56,066 bases of DNA from Aalborgiella sp031390045 (GTDB taxonomy: Bacteria > Pseudomonadota > Gammaproteobacteria > Burkholderiales > Burkholderiaceae_C). Positions 16,722 through 24,095 of this stretch are shown piece by piece. The notes beneath the pieces are model-generated. The model did not search any database. It was not told where the DNA came from and worked only from the letters and a program-made list of their open reading frames with translations. The position numbers were made by a program, and so were the translations under genes. Location: positions 1-56,066 of the forward strand of contig JANMTB010000016.1 of assembly GCA_031390045.1 (NCBI GenBank). The letters are read 5' to 3'. How positions within the stretch are numbered: the stretch's first letter is position 1; each line of letters begins with the position of its first letter.

Positions 16722-18074
16722 TTAAACGTAAGCCGGAACCATGCACGTCTTATGTTCGACGTGATATTCAAATTCATGCCTGAAATGCTTGATCATGGCA
16801 CGCACTGGCATGGCAGCAGCATCACCCAATGCACATATGGTGCGTCCTTGAATATTATCTGCAACAGAGTTCAACAAATCCATATCTGCTGGACGTCCTT
16901 GCCCATTTTCAATACGGTCAACCATGCGTGACAACCACCCGGTGCCTTCACGGCAAGGCGTGCATTGACCGCATGACTCGTGCATGTAAAAGTAACTCAA
17001 ACGCTGCAAACTTTTCACCATACAACGACTGTCATCTAGAACGATAACCGCGCCTGAACCCAGCATAGAACCAGCTTTGGCAATGGAATCGTAATCCATG
17101 GTGCAATCCATCATGATGGATGCTGGCAAAACTGGAGAAGATGAACCGCCAGGAATAACTGCTTTAAGTTTGCGCCCCTTACGAACGCCACCGGCAAGCT
17201 CTAACAAGGTAGAAAACGGTGTGCCCATCGGGATTTCATAATTACCTGGGCGCTCAACGTCACCACTGACCGAATAAAGCTTCGTGCCACCATTGTTCGG
17301 TTTACCGCATGCCAAATAAGCAGAACCGCCGTTGCGAATAATCCACGGAACAGCAGCAAAGGTTTCGGTGTTATTGATCGTCGTAGGCTTGCCATACAAA
17401 CCAAAGCTTGCCGGGAAAGGCGGCTTGAAACGTGGCTGCCCTTTTTTTCCTTCAAGCGACTCTAACAATGCCGTTTCTTCACCGCAAATGTACGCACCAA
17501 AACCATGGCTGGCATGCAGCTGAAAGTTAAAACTACTTCCTAAAATTTTGTCACCCAAATAGCCAGCTGTGCGAGCTTCTTCTAAGGCCTCTTCAAAGCG
17601 GTCATAAGTTGCAAAAATTTCACCATGAATATAGTTGTAACCCACACTGATGCCCATGGCATAAGCAGCAATGATCATACCTTCAATCACAATATGTGGA
17701 TTGAATTGCATGATATCGCGGTCTTTGCAAGTGCCAGGCTCGCCTTCGTCAGAATTGCAAACGAGGTACTTTTGACCCGGGAATTGGCGAGGCATGAAGC
17801 TCCACTTCAAACCTGTTGGAAAACCAGCGCCACCACGACCACGCAAAGCTGACTCTTTGACTGTTGCAATGACTTGATCTTGAGTGAGACCCTCGCCTCC
17901 ATCCAATGCCAAAATCTTGCGCAACGCTTGGTAGCCTCCTCGTGCTTCGTAGTCTTTTACGCGCCAATTTTTACCATCCAAACCAGCCATGATTTGCGGA
18001 TCAATATGTTGACCATGAAATGAAGACTCCAAGCCCGAGGCTGCAAACTGTGCCAGTAATTGTGTAACACTCAT
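16722..18074 (-). CDS. nuoF: NADH-quinone oxidoreductase subunit F (NADH- and FMN-binding)
   Basis: This 450-residue subunit oxidises NADH through FMN. The Gly-rich NADH/FMN loop RGRGGAGFPTGLKW lies at about 78-91, and the [4Fe-4S] N3 site is SCGQCTPC (Cys368, 371, 374) with Cys414. It is coupled to nuoE by a four-base overlap. The length is normal. Confidence 0.95.
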   Translation of the reverse strand: MSVTQLLAQFAASGLESSFHGQHIDPQIMAGLDGKNWRVKDYEARGGYQALRKILALDGGEGLTQDQVIATVKESALRGRGGAGFPTGLKWSFMPRQFPGQKYLVCNSDEGEPGTCKDRDIMQFNPHIVIEGMIIAAYAMGISVGYNYIHGEIFATYDRFEEALEEARTAGYLGDKILGSSFNFQLHASHGFGAYICGEETALLESLEGKKGQPRFKPPFPASFGLYGKPTTINNTETFAAVPWIIRNGGSAYLACGKPNNGGTKLYSVSGDVERPGNYEIPMGTPFSTLLELAGGVRKGRKLKAVIPGGSSSPVLPASIMMDCTMDYDSIAKAGSMLGSGAVIVLDDSRCMVKSLQRLSYFYMHESCGQCTPCREGTGWLSRMVDRIENGQGRPADMDLLNSVADNIQGRTICALGDAAAMPVRAMIKHFRHEFEYHVEHKTCMVPAYV

Positions 18075-18613
18075 ACTTGCTCCTTGGAAGCACGCAAACC
18101 GTCAACCAACAGGTCTAACTTGTCATTGGTCATGAAGCTACACATTGTTCTGTCATTCACTAGAATCACCGGAGAGTCAGCACAAGCACCCAAACATTCG
18201 CTTTGCTGCAAGGTAAACAAACCATCCGCCGTCGTTTCGCCCATTTTGATGCCTAGCTTAGATTCAAGGTGCTTCAATGCTCTACTGCCATCACGCAACT
18301 GGCATGGCAGATTGGTGCAAACATTGAGTTTGAATTTGCCGCTAGGATGCTGGTTGTACATGTTGTAAAACGTGGTCACCTCATGCACCGCCATAGGTGC
18401 CATGCCTAAATACTCAGCAACTACCTGCTCGCTTTCAACGCTCACGTAACCTAGTTCTTGCTGAACAATAGCCAGGCAAGCCATCACCGCTGATTGCTTT
18501 TGATTGGAAGGAAATTTGGCGACTTCTTTGGCAAAACGTAGCTTTGCGTCGGCAGAAATTTGCTTTGATTGAGCTGTAGTGCTCGTTACGTACGCAGAAA
18601 CTGTAGAAGCCAT
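18071..18613 (-). CDS. nuoE: NADH-quinone oxidoreductase subunit E
   Basis: This 180-residue thioredoxin-fold subunit carries [2Fe-2S] cluster N1a, with ligands Cys99, Cys104, Cys140 and Cys144 in the motifs CTNLPC and CLGAC. It partners NuoF and NuoG in the NADH dehydrogenase module. Its ATG shares one base with the nuoD stop (TAATG). Confidence 0.95.
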   Translation of the reverse strand: MASTVSAYVTSTTAQSKQISADAKLRFAKEVAKFPSNQKQSAVMACLAIVQQELGYVSVESEQVVAEYLGMAPMAVHEVTTFYNMYNQHPSGKFKLNVCTNLPCQLRDGSRALKHLESKLGIKMGETTADGLFTLQQSECLGACADSPVILVNDRTMCSFMTNDKLDLLVDGLRASKEQV

Positions 18614-19866
18614 TACCGGTCAATCTCCCCAAACACAATATCCATAGTGCCAATGATGGCCACAGCATCAGCAATCATGTGACCACGCGCCAATTCATCC
18701 ATCGCAGCTAAGTGCGCAAAACCCGGCGCACGAATCTTCAAGCGATAAGGCTTATTCGCGCCATCGCTCAACATGTAAATACCAAACTCGCCTTTGGGAT
18801 GCTCAACAGCGGCATAAGCCTCGCCTTCTGGCACACAAAAACCTTCTGTAAAGAGTTTGAAATGGTGAATCAACTCTTCCATGTTTGATTTCATGGATTC
18901 ACGGCTTGGAGAAGCTACTTTGTGGTTGTCTGTGATCACCGGACCAGGGTTGGCACGCAGCCAATCCACGCATTGTTTGATGATGCTGTTGGATTGTTTC
19001 ATCTCTTCCATACGCACCAAGTAGCGGTCGTAGCAATCGCCAGTGACTCCGACTGGGACATCAAAATCCATCTTATCGTAGACATCATACGGTTGCTTTT
19101 TACGCAAATCCCACGCCACACCCGAACCACGCAACATCGGGCCGGTAAAGCCCAAGTTCAGAGCACGCTCGGGTGACACAATACCAATACCAATGGTGCG
19201 TTGCTTCCAAATTCTATTTTCAGTGAGTAATGAGTGATACTCCGCTAAATTTGCTGGGAAGCGCTTTGTAAAGTCATCAATAAAATCGAGTAAAGAACCA
19301 TTTCTGTTGTGGTTCAGTTGCTCTATCGCTTTTGCATTGCGAATTTTATTGGCCTTGTACTTAGGCATGGTGTCCGGTAAATCGCGATAAACGCCGCCGG
19401 GACGGAAGTAGGCCGCATGCATACGTGCACCGCTGACAGCCTCATACATATCAAACAAATCTTCACGCTCACGGAAAGCGTACATGATCATGGTCATAGC
19501 GCCACAATCCAAGGCATGCGCACCGATCCACATCAAGTGATTAAGCAAGCGCGTAATCTCAGAATACATCACACGGATGTATTGCGCACGTACGGGCACA
19601 TCTATGCCCATCATTTTCTCGATGGCCAAGCAATACGCATGCTCGTTGCTCATCATGGACACGTAATCAAGTCTGTCCATATAGGGCAGCGACTGCATGT
19701 AGGTCTTGCTCTCCGCTAACTTTTCAGTAGCGCGATGCAGCAAACCAATGTGTGGATCCGCCCGCTGAATCACCTCACCATCAAGCTCCAACACCAGTCG
19801 CAATACACCATGCGCAGCGGGGTGTTGTGGCCCAAAATTGAGCGTATAGTTTTTTATTTCTGCCAT
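18613..19866 (-). CDS. nuoD: NADH-quinone oxidoreductase subunit D (49-kDa)
   Basis: This 417-residue subunit forms the quinone pocket together with NuoB. The N-terminal FGPQHPAAHG contains the quinone-contacting histidine, and the C-terminus ends in MDIVFGEIDR, typical of the family. It is related to the large subunit of NiFe hydrogenases but lacks their metal ligands. Unlike in E. coli it is not fused to nuoC; the genes are separated by 38 bases. Confidence 0.95.
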   Translation of the reverse strand: MAEIKNYTLNFGPQHPAAHGVLRLVLELDGEVIQRADPHIGLLHRATEKLAESKTYMQSLPYMDRLDYVSMMSNEHAYCLAIEKMMGIDVPVRAQYIRVMYSEITRLLNHLMWIGAHALDCGAMTMIMYAFREREDLFDMYEAVSGARMHAAYFRPGGVYRDLPDTMPKYKANKIRNAKAIEQLNHNRNGSLLDFIDDFTKRFPANLAEYHSLLTENRIWKQRTIGIGIVSPERALNLGFTGPMLRGSGVAWDLRKKQPYDVYDKMDFDVPVGVTGDCYDRYLVRMEEMKQSNSIIKQCVDWLRANPGPVITDNHKVASPSRESMKSNMEELIHHFKLFTEGFCVPEGEAYAAVEHPKGEFGIYMLSDGANKPYRLKIRAPGFAHLAAMDELARGHMIADAVAIIGTMDIVFGEIDR

Positions 19867-19904
19867 ATTTCTGCCGTCAGTTGATACCAGTCACCCAAGG
19901 GCGA

Positions 19905-20513
19905 TCAGTGCTGGCCTCCGTAATGTGCTTCTCGAATGATGCGCGGCGTGATTTCACGCGGTTCGATCGTTACAGGCTGGTAGATAACGCGCTTGAGCTC
20001 TGCGTCATAACGCATTTCTACGTGACCAGAGACTGGAAAATCTTTACGGAACGGGTGACCAATGAAACCGTAATCCGTCAAAATACGACGCAAATCGTTG
20101 TGCCCTTCGAAGACAATGCCATACAAGTCAAACGCTTCTCGTTCAAACCAATTTGCAGAATTCCATACCTCAGACAATGACGCAACAATAGGCATGTCAT
20201 CATCTTTGGGATACACCTTGAGGCGCACGCGCTGGTTCAAAGTCACTGACAACAACTGAGAGACCACACAGTAGCGTGGACCTTCGTAAGCGCCTTCTTT
20301 GTATTCAGAATAATCAACACCACACAAGTCAATCAACTGCTCGAATTGACAGCCAACTGCATCTCGCAATTGCATGGCCGTATCAACGTAATGAGCAGCA
20401 TCGATAACGATGCAAACTTCTCCCAAAGCTACATTTATGCTTTTAGCCTTGTCGCCAAGCACAGCTGCCAAAGTGCTCTTCAGTGTTTCTGGATTTACAG
20501 CAAATGCAGTCAT
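19905..20513 (-). CDS. nuoC: NADH-quinone oxidoreductase subunit C (30-kDa)
   Basis: This 202-residue peripheral subunit bridges NuoB and NuoD. The conserved WFEREAFDLYGIVFEGHNDL and the following GHPFRKDFPV block identify it. It is separate from nuoD, as in most bacteria outside the enterics. It starts 26 bases after nuoB. Confidence 0.95.
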   Translation of the reverse strand: MTAFAVNPETLKSTLAAVLGDKAKSINVALGEVCIVIDAAHYVDTAMQLRDAVGCQFEQLIDLCGVDYSEYKEGAYEGPRYCVVSQLLSVTLNQRVRLKVYPKDDDMPIVASLSEVWNSANWFEREAFDLYGIVFEGHNDLRRILTDYGFIGHPFRKDFPVSGHVEMRYDAELKRVIYQPVTIEPREITPRIIREAHYGGQH

Positions 20514-20539
20514 CAGTGTTTAGTTCTTATTTTTGACGT

Positions 20540-21022
20540 TTAAACGCGAGCTATCGTCTGTGTACGACGGATTTTTTGTTGTAACTGGATGATGCCGTAT
20601 AGCAATGCCTCAGCCGTTGGCGGACAACCAGGCACATAAACATCTACAGGAACGATGCGATCACAGCCACGAACCACGGAATAACTGTAGTGGTAATAGC
20701 CACCGCCATTGGCACAAGAGCCCATAGAAATAACCCAGCGCGGTTCGCTCATTTGATCGTAAACTTTACGTAATGCAGGTGCCATTTTGTTACACAGCGT
20801 ACCAGCAACAATCATCAAATCCGCCTGCCGCGGACTGGCGCGAAACACCTCTGCACCAAAGCGGCTGATATCATAGCGAGCCACCGATGCATGCATCATC
20901 TCCACAGCGCAGCAAGCCAAGCCAAAGCTCATCGGCCAAAGCGAGCCTGTTTTTGCCCAATTGACCACCGAGTCGTAACTGGTGGTCATGAAGCCTTCTT
21001 TGAAAACGCCTTCGATTGCCAT
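20540..21022 (-). CDS. nuoB: NADH-quinone oxidoreductase subunit B
   Basis: This 160-residue subunit carries the terminal [4Fe-4S] cluster N2 that reduces quinone. Its ligands are the adjacent Cys37-Cys38 with Cys103 and Cys133 (CVPGCPP-type motif VPGCPP). The ATG at 21022 (MAIEGVFKEG) has a GGAAAG ribosome site; a longer frame running back into nuoA is not used. It starts 25 bases after nuoA. Confidence 0.95.
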   Translation of the reverse strand: MAIEGVFKEGFMTTSYDSVVNWAKTGSLWPMSFGLACCAVEMMHASVARYDISRFGAEVFRASPRQADLMIVAGTLCNKMAPALRKVYDQMSEPRWVISMGSCANGGGYYHYSYSVVRGCDRIVPVDVYVPGCPPTAEALLYGIIQLQQKIRRTQTIARV

Positions 21023-21047
21023 GCTTAACTTTCCAATAGACTTAAAT

Positions 21048-21407
21048 TTATTCCCAGTCCAAGGCACCTTTTTTCCACTCGTAGACAAAACCCACGACCA
21101 GAATGCCCAAGAACACGATAACAGCCCAAAAACCGACGACACCAACTTCTTTCAAAGCCGCCGCCCACGGGAAGAGAAAGGCGATTTCAAGATCGAACAA
21201 AATAAAGAGGATGGCGACAAGATAGTAGCGTACGTCAAATTTCATACGCGCGTCTTCAAAGGCTTCAAAGCCACACTCGTAGGGTGAGTTTTTAGCTTGG
21301 TTGGGTTTGTTTGGGCCTAAGAGGTAGCCCAGTACCTGCGGCACAATACCAACCGCGATGCCGACCAAAATAAACAAAAGAACGGGAAGGTATTGGCTAA
21401 TATCCAT
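21048..21407 (-). CDS. nuoA: NADH-quinone oxidoreductase subunit A
   Basis: This 119-residue subunit has three membrane helices and the conserved loop PYECGFEAF with the cysteine that marks the active/deactive loop in other complexes. It is the first nuo gene, 70 bases downstream of a tRNA-Leu gene. The ribosome site before ATG 21407 is weak (TTCAAG). No terminator is visible between the tRNA and nuoA. Confidence 0.95.
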   Translation of the reverse strand: MDISQYLPVLLFILVGIAVGIVPQVLGYLLGPNKPNQAKNSPYECGFEAFEDARMKFDVRYYLVAILFILFDLEIAFLFPWAAALKEVGVVGFWAVIVFLGILVVGFVYEWKKGALDWE

Positions 21408-21477
21408 CTTGAAGATTTGTGTTCTTATTTTGGTTCAAGTATTTATTTAAGTGTTTAGCTTAAAAAGACTCATTGTT

Positions 21478-21562
21478 TGGTGCCGTCGGCGAGACTCGAA
21501 CTCGCAAAGCTTTCGCCACTACCACCTCAAGATAGCGTGTCTACCAATTTCACCACGACGGC
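21478..21562 (-). tRNA. tRNA-Leu, anticodon GAG
   Basis: The - strand reads GCCGTCGTGGTGAAATTGGT at its 5' end. It pairs the acceptor stem GCCGTCG with CGACGGC and ends in an encoded CCA (21478-21480). The anticodon stem is CTATC/GGTAG around loop TTGAGGT, with GAG at 21526-21528, and the T arm is GCGAG-TTCGAGT-CTCGC. A long class II variable arm fits leucine. The 85-base gene lies between secG and nuoA. Confidence 0.93.
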
Positions 21563-21575
21563 TATTTATTTATCC

Positions 21576-21604
21576 AAAATACTAGAGGTAACCACGTGGT
21601 TAAA
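21576..21604 (-). promoter_or_regulatory. Candidate promoter for tRNA-Leu and nuo operon
   Basis: On the - strand a weak -35 (TTTAAC, 21599-21604) and -10 (TATTTT, 21576-21581) are separated by 17 bases and end about 14 bases before the tRNA. Position and spacing are good, but the match to consensus is poor. A perfect palindrome overlaps the -35. Confidence 0.3.
21589..21602. promoter_or_regulatory. 14-bp perfect palindrome TAACCACGTGGTTA, possible operator
   Basis: This is a perfect inverted repeat overlapping the candidate -35 of the tRNA-Leu/nuo promoter. It is suited to a dimeric regulator or could be chance. No regulator is assigned. Confidence 0.35.
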
Positions 21605-21626
21605 GACATGGTTTGTTTGCACTCTG

Positions 21627-21670
21627 AACTACTTAGTAGTTTACCCTGAAACACCGCTGTTTTTCAGGGT
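21627..21670. repeat. Two adjacent inverted repeats between secG and tRNA-Leu
   Basis: AACTACT and AGTAGTT pair at 21627-21641, and ACCCTGAAA pairs perfectly with TTTCAGGGT at 21643-21670 (10-base loop). On the - strand the second stem could end secG transcripts, but it lacks a U-tract after it. Confidence 0.55.
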
Positions 21671-21721
21671 GCTTTCGGGCTATTTTTGCACTATTTTTTT
21701 CAAATATGCAGCTTACTAAAT

Positions 21722-22162
21722 TTACTTGGTCGGGATTTGAGTAGCTGGCTTGCTGGCATCAACCGGCGCTGTTGATGCCGGCACTGGCACACTCGCTGCA
21801 GATGGTACAACTGGCGCAGTTGCTGGCGTGTTACCCGGAATTTGACCTGCTGGGCCTGCTGGTACAGCTGGAACTGGCGCCACAACCGCAGCACCATCTA
21901 GGACGCTGCCTGACGACGTTGGACGCAAATTACCAAAATATGACAAAGCCATTGTGCAAACAAAAAACACCGCTGCCAAGCCAGATGTCGCACGTGACAT
22001 AAAGTTGGCACTGCCACTCGCGCCGAATAAACTGCCTGAACTACCACCGCCAAATGCAGCGCCCATATCCGCACCTTTACCATGCTGAATCAAAATCAAA
22101 GCTATCATGACAACAGCCGACAACATTTGCAAGATTAAAACCATTTTTAAAACAATACTCAT
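21722..22162 (-). CDS. secG: Protein translocase subunit SecG
   Basis: This 146-residue inner-membrane protein stimulates SecYEG-dependent export. It has two membrane helices (about 5-25 and 55-76) with the conserved GKGADMGAAFGGGSSGSLFG loop between them. The Ala/Pro/Val-rich tail after residue 85 is long and low in complexity, as in other Burkholderiales. AGGAG precedes the ATG at 22162. It follows tpiA by 35 bases, a spacer largely made of a palindromic-repeat copy. Confidence 0.92.
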   Translation of the reverse strand: MSIVLKMVLILQMLSAVVMIALILIQHGKGADMGAAFGGGSSGSLFGASGSANFMSRATSGLAAVFFVCTMALSYFGNLRPTSSGSVLDGAAVVAPVPAVPAGPAGQIPGNTPATAPVVPSAASVPVPASTAPVDASKPATQIPTK

Positions 22163-22180
22163 TTACTTACTCCTAATTTG

Positions 22181-22215
22181 ATAGCAGCTTAGGTAATTTA
22201 AACGCCAGCTGCAGC
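22181..22215 (-). repeat. Palindromic repeat, copy 3 (end of tpiA)
   Basis: A reverse copy of the family core (TAGCAGCTTAGGTAATTTAA then ACGCCAGCTGCAGC on the + strand) covers the last codons and stop of tpiA. The outer hairpin arm is not well kept. Confidence 0.7.
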
Positions 22216-22953
22216 AATAATTGATAAAAAATCTGCGGCTTTGAGTGACGCGCCGCCAATCAATCCACCGTCAATGTCAGGTTGCGCGAGCAGCGTTGCT
22301 GCATTGGCTGCGTTCATGCTGCCACCATACACAATTTGAATACGATCAGCCTGTTTGCTAGCTGCATTCAACTGTGCACGCAAGAGTGCATGCACAGCCT
22401 GCGCTTGCTCTGGCGTGGCGGTTTTGCCCGTGCCAATCGCCCAAACCGGCTCATAAGCCAAAACGATTTCACTGATGCAGTGGCCATTGGTGTGAATCAC
22501 AGCGGCCAGTTGACGTTTCACAACTTCTTCGGTTTTGCCCGCTTCGCGCTCAGCCAAAGTTTCTCCAATGCAAACAATCGGCGTGATACCTGCAGACAAG
22601 GCAACTTGTACCTTTTTAGCCACCAACTCATCCGTTTCACCGTGAAACTGGCGCCGTTCAGAGTGGCCGACGATAGCATAGCGAACGCCAAAGTCTTTCA
22701 ACATCGTGGCTGAAATTTCACCCGTAAACGCACCCGTCTCTTGAGCAGACACGTCTTGCGAGCCCAATTCGATGCCACTTTTGCTGCAAAGTTGTTGCAT
22801 TTGCGCTAGATAAACAGATGGCACACACAATGCGACATCACATTTAGCTGGCATCCGAACATGCATACCCGCATCCAAAGCAGCGATCAAAGCTGAATTG
22901 GCAGCCAAACTGCCATTCATCTTCCAATTTCCAGCAATGAGTGTCTTTTTCAT
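22198..22953 (-). CDS. tpiA: Triosephosphate isomerase
   Basis: This glycolytic enzyme of 251 residues interconverts dihydroxyacetone phosphate and glyceraldehyde 3-phosphate. Visible active-site blocks are AGNWKMNG (Asn9, Lys11), IVGHSERR with the catalytic histidine, and AYEPVWAIGTG with the catalytic glutamate. I chose the ATG at 22953; a TTG at 22968 that overlaps the previous gene by four bases would add five residues and is a real alternative. The last residues AAAGV and the stop lie in a palindromic repeat. Confidence 0.93.
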   Translation of the reverse strand: MKKTLIAGNWKMNGSLAANSALIAALDAGMHVRMPAKCDVALCVPSVYLAQMQQLCSKSGIELGSQDVSAQETGAFTGEISATMLKDFGVRYAIVGHSERRQFHGETDELVAKKVQVALSAGITPIVCIGETLAEREAGKTEEVVKRQLAAVIHTNGHCISEIVLAYEPVWAIGTGKTATPEQAQAVHALLRAQLNAASKQADRIQIVYGGSMNAANAATLLAQPDIDGGLIGGASLKAADFLSIIAAAGV

Positions 22954-22964
22954 AGCAATCTTGC

Positions 22965-23966
22965 TCAATTTTTCCAGTCCAACACCAGCTTACCCACATG
23001 CAGATTCGACTCCATCAGCGCATGCGCTTGCTCAGCAGCGTTAGCCAGACTGGTTGAAAACACAGTATGAATCACAGGTTTGATAGCGCCGTTTTCGAGC
23101 AATGGCCAAACAGTTTTGAACAAAGATTGCGCAATAGCCGCCTTAAACGCGATCGGACGGGGGCGCAGTGTTGAACCTGTGATGGTCAATCGCTTACGCA
23201 GCACCATACCGGCATTGAACTCGCTCTTGACGCCACCCTGTACAGCAATGATGACCAAACGACCATCTTCAGCCATGCATTCCACCTCTTTGGCGATATA
23301 GCTACCTGCAACCATGTCCAAAAACACGTTGACACCTTTGCCGTCAGTGATTCTTTTCACTTCGACGGCAAAGTCATGCGTTTTGTAGTTGATGGCGTGG
23401 TCTGCGCCTAATTTGAGGCAAGCAGCGCACTTCTCGTCGCTGCCAGCGGTTGCAATGACGGTTGCGCCCAAGGCTTTTGCCATTTGGATCGCCGTCACAC
23501 CAATGCCGCTGGTACCGCCTTGCACCAAAAATGTTTCGCCTGCCTCTAAGCGAGCGCGGTCAAACACATTGCTCCAGACGGTGAAAAACGTTTCTGGCAG
23601 AGTTGCAGCCTCAATGTCCGTCAAGCCTTTTGGCGTCGGCAAACATTGAACAGCCGGTGCGACACAAAACTGCGCATAGCCGCCACCTGCGACCAAGGCG
23701 CAAACGCGGTCGCCCACCTTCAAACCACTAGCAGCCATCGCAGCCGCATCTCCACTGATGATGACACCAGCTACTTCCAAGCCCGGAATATCCGAAGCGC
23801 CTGGCGGTACGGGGTAATTTCCGGTGCGTTGCAGCACGTCGGGGCGGTTGATACCGCTTGCAGAAACCTCAATCAGCACCTCACCCGCGCCAGCCACTGG
23901 CATCGCACGCTCAGCGGGACGCAGCACGTCTGGCGCGCCGAAAGAGGTAATTTCAAAGACTTTCAT
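22965..23966 (-). CDS. NAD(P)H quinone oxidoreductase, zinc-free MDR family
   Basis: This 333-residue medium-chain dehydrogenase/reductase resembles the PIG3/QOR group, which reduces quinones with NADPH. The signature GINRPDVLQRTGNYPVPPGA and the nucleotide loop VQGGTSGIGVTAIQMA are present, and structural-zinc cysteines are absent. The ATG at 23966 is preferred over a TTG two codons upstream. It overlaps or abuts tpiA, and a palindromic repeat separates it from pnp. Confidence 0.88.
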   Translation of the reverse strand: MKVFEITSFGAPDVLRPAERAMPVAGAGEVLIEVSASGINRPDVLQRTGNYPVPPGASDIPGLEVAGVIISGDAAAMAASGLKVGDRVCALVAGGGYAQFCVAPAVQCLPTPKGLTDIEAATLPETFFTVWSNVFDRARLEAGETFLVQGGTSGIGVTAIQMAKALGATVIATAGSDEKCAACLKLGADHAINYKTHDFAVEVKRITDGKGVNVFLDMVAGSYIAKEVECMAEDGRLVIIAVQGGVKSEFNAGMVLRKRLTITGSTLRPRPIAFKAAIAQSLFKTVWPLLENGAIKPVIHTVFSTSLANAAEQAHALMESNLHVGKLVLDWKN

Positions 23967-24009
23967 GTTCAATCAATCAAAATAAAGGTAAATATGGTCT
24001 TAATTCGTC

Positions 24010-24055
24010 TGTAGCCGCTGTATTTATTGCCTAAACAGCTATAAATATTATAGCT
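24010..24055 (+). repeat. Palindromic repeat, copy 4 (pnp to quinone oxidoreductase gap)
   Basis: A clear forward copy: TGTAGCCGCTGTATTTATTG, then CCTAAACAGCTAT, a short A/T loop and ATAGCT. It fills most of the gap after pnp. Confidence 0.85.
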
Positions 24056-24095
24056 AAAACCTATATTAAATTCCTTATTTATCCTATTTACTCTA

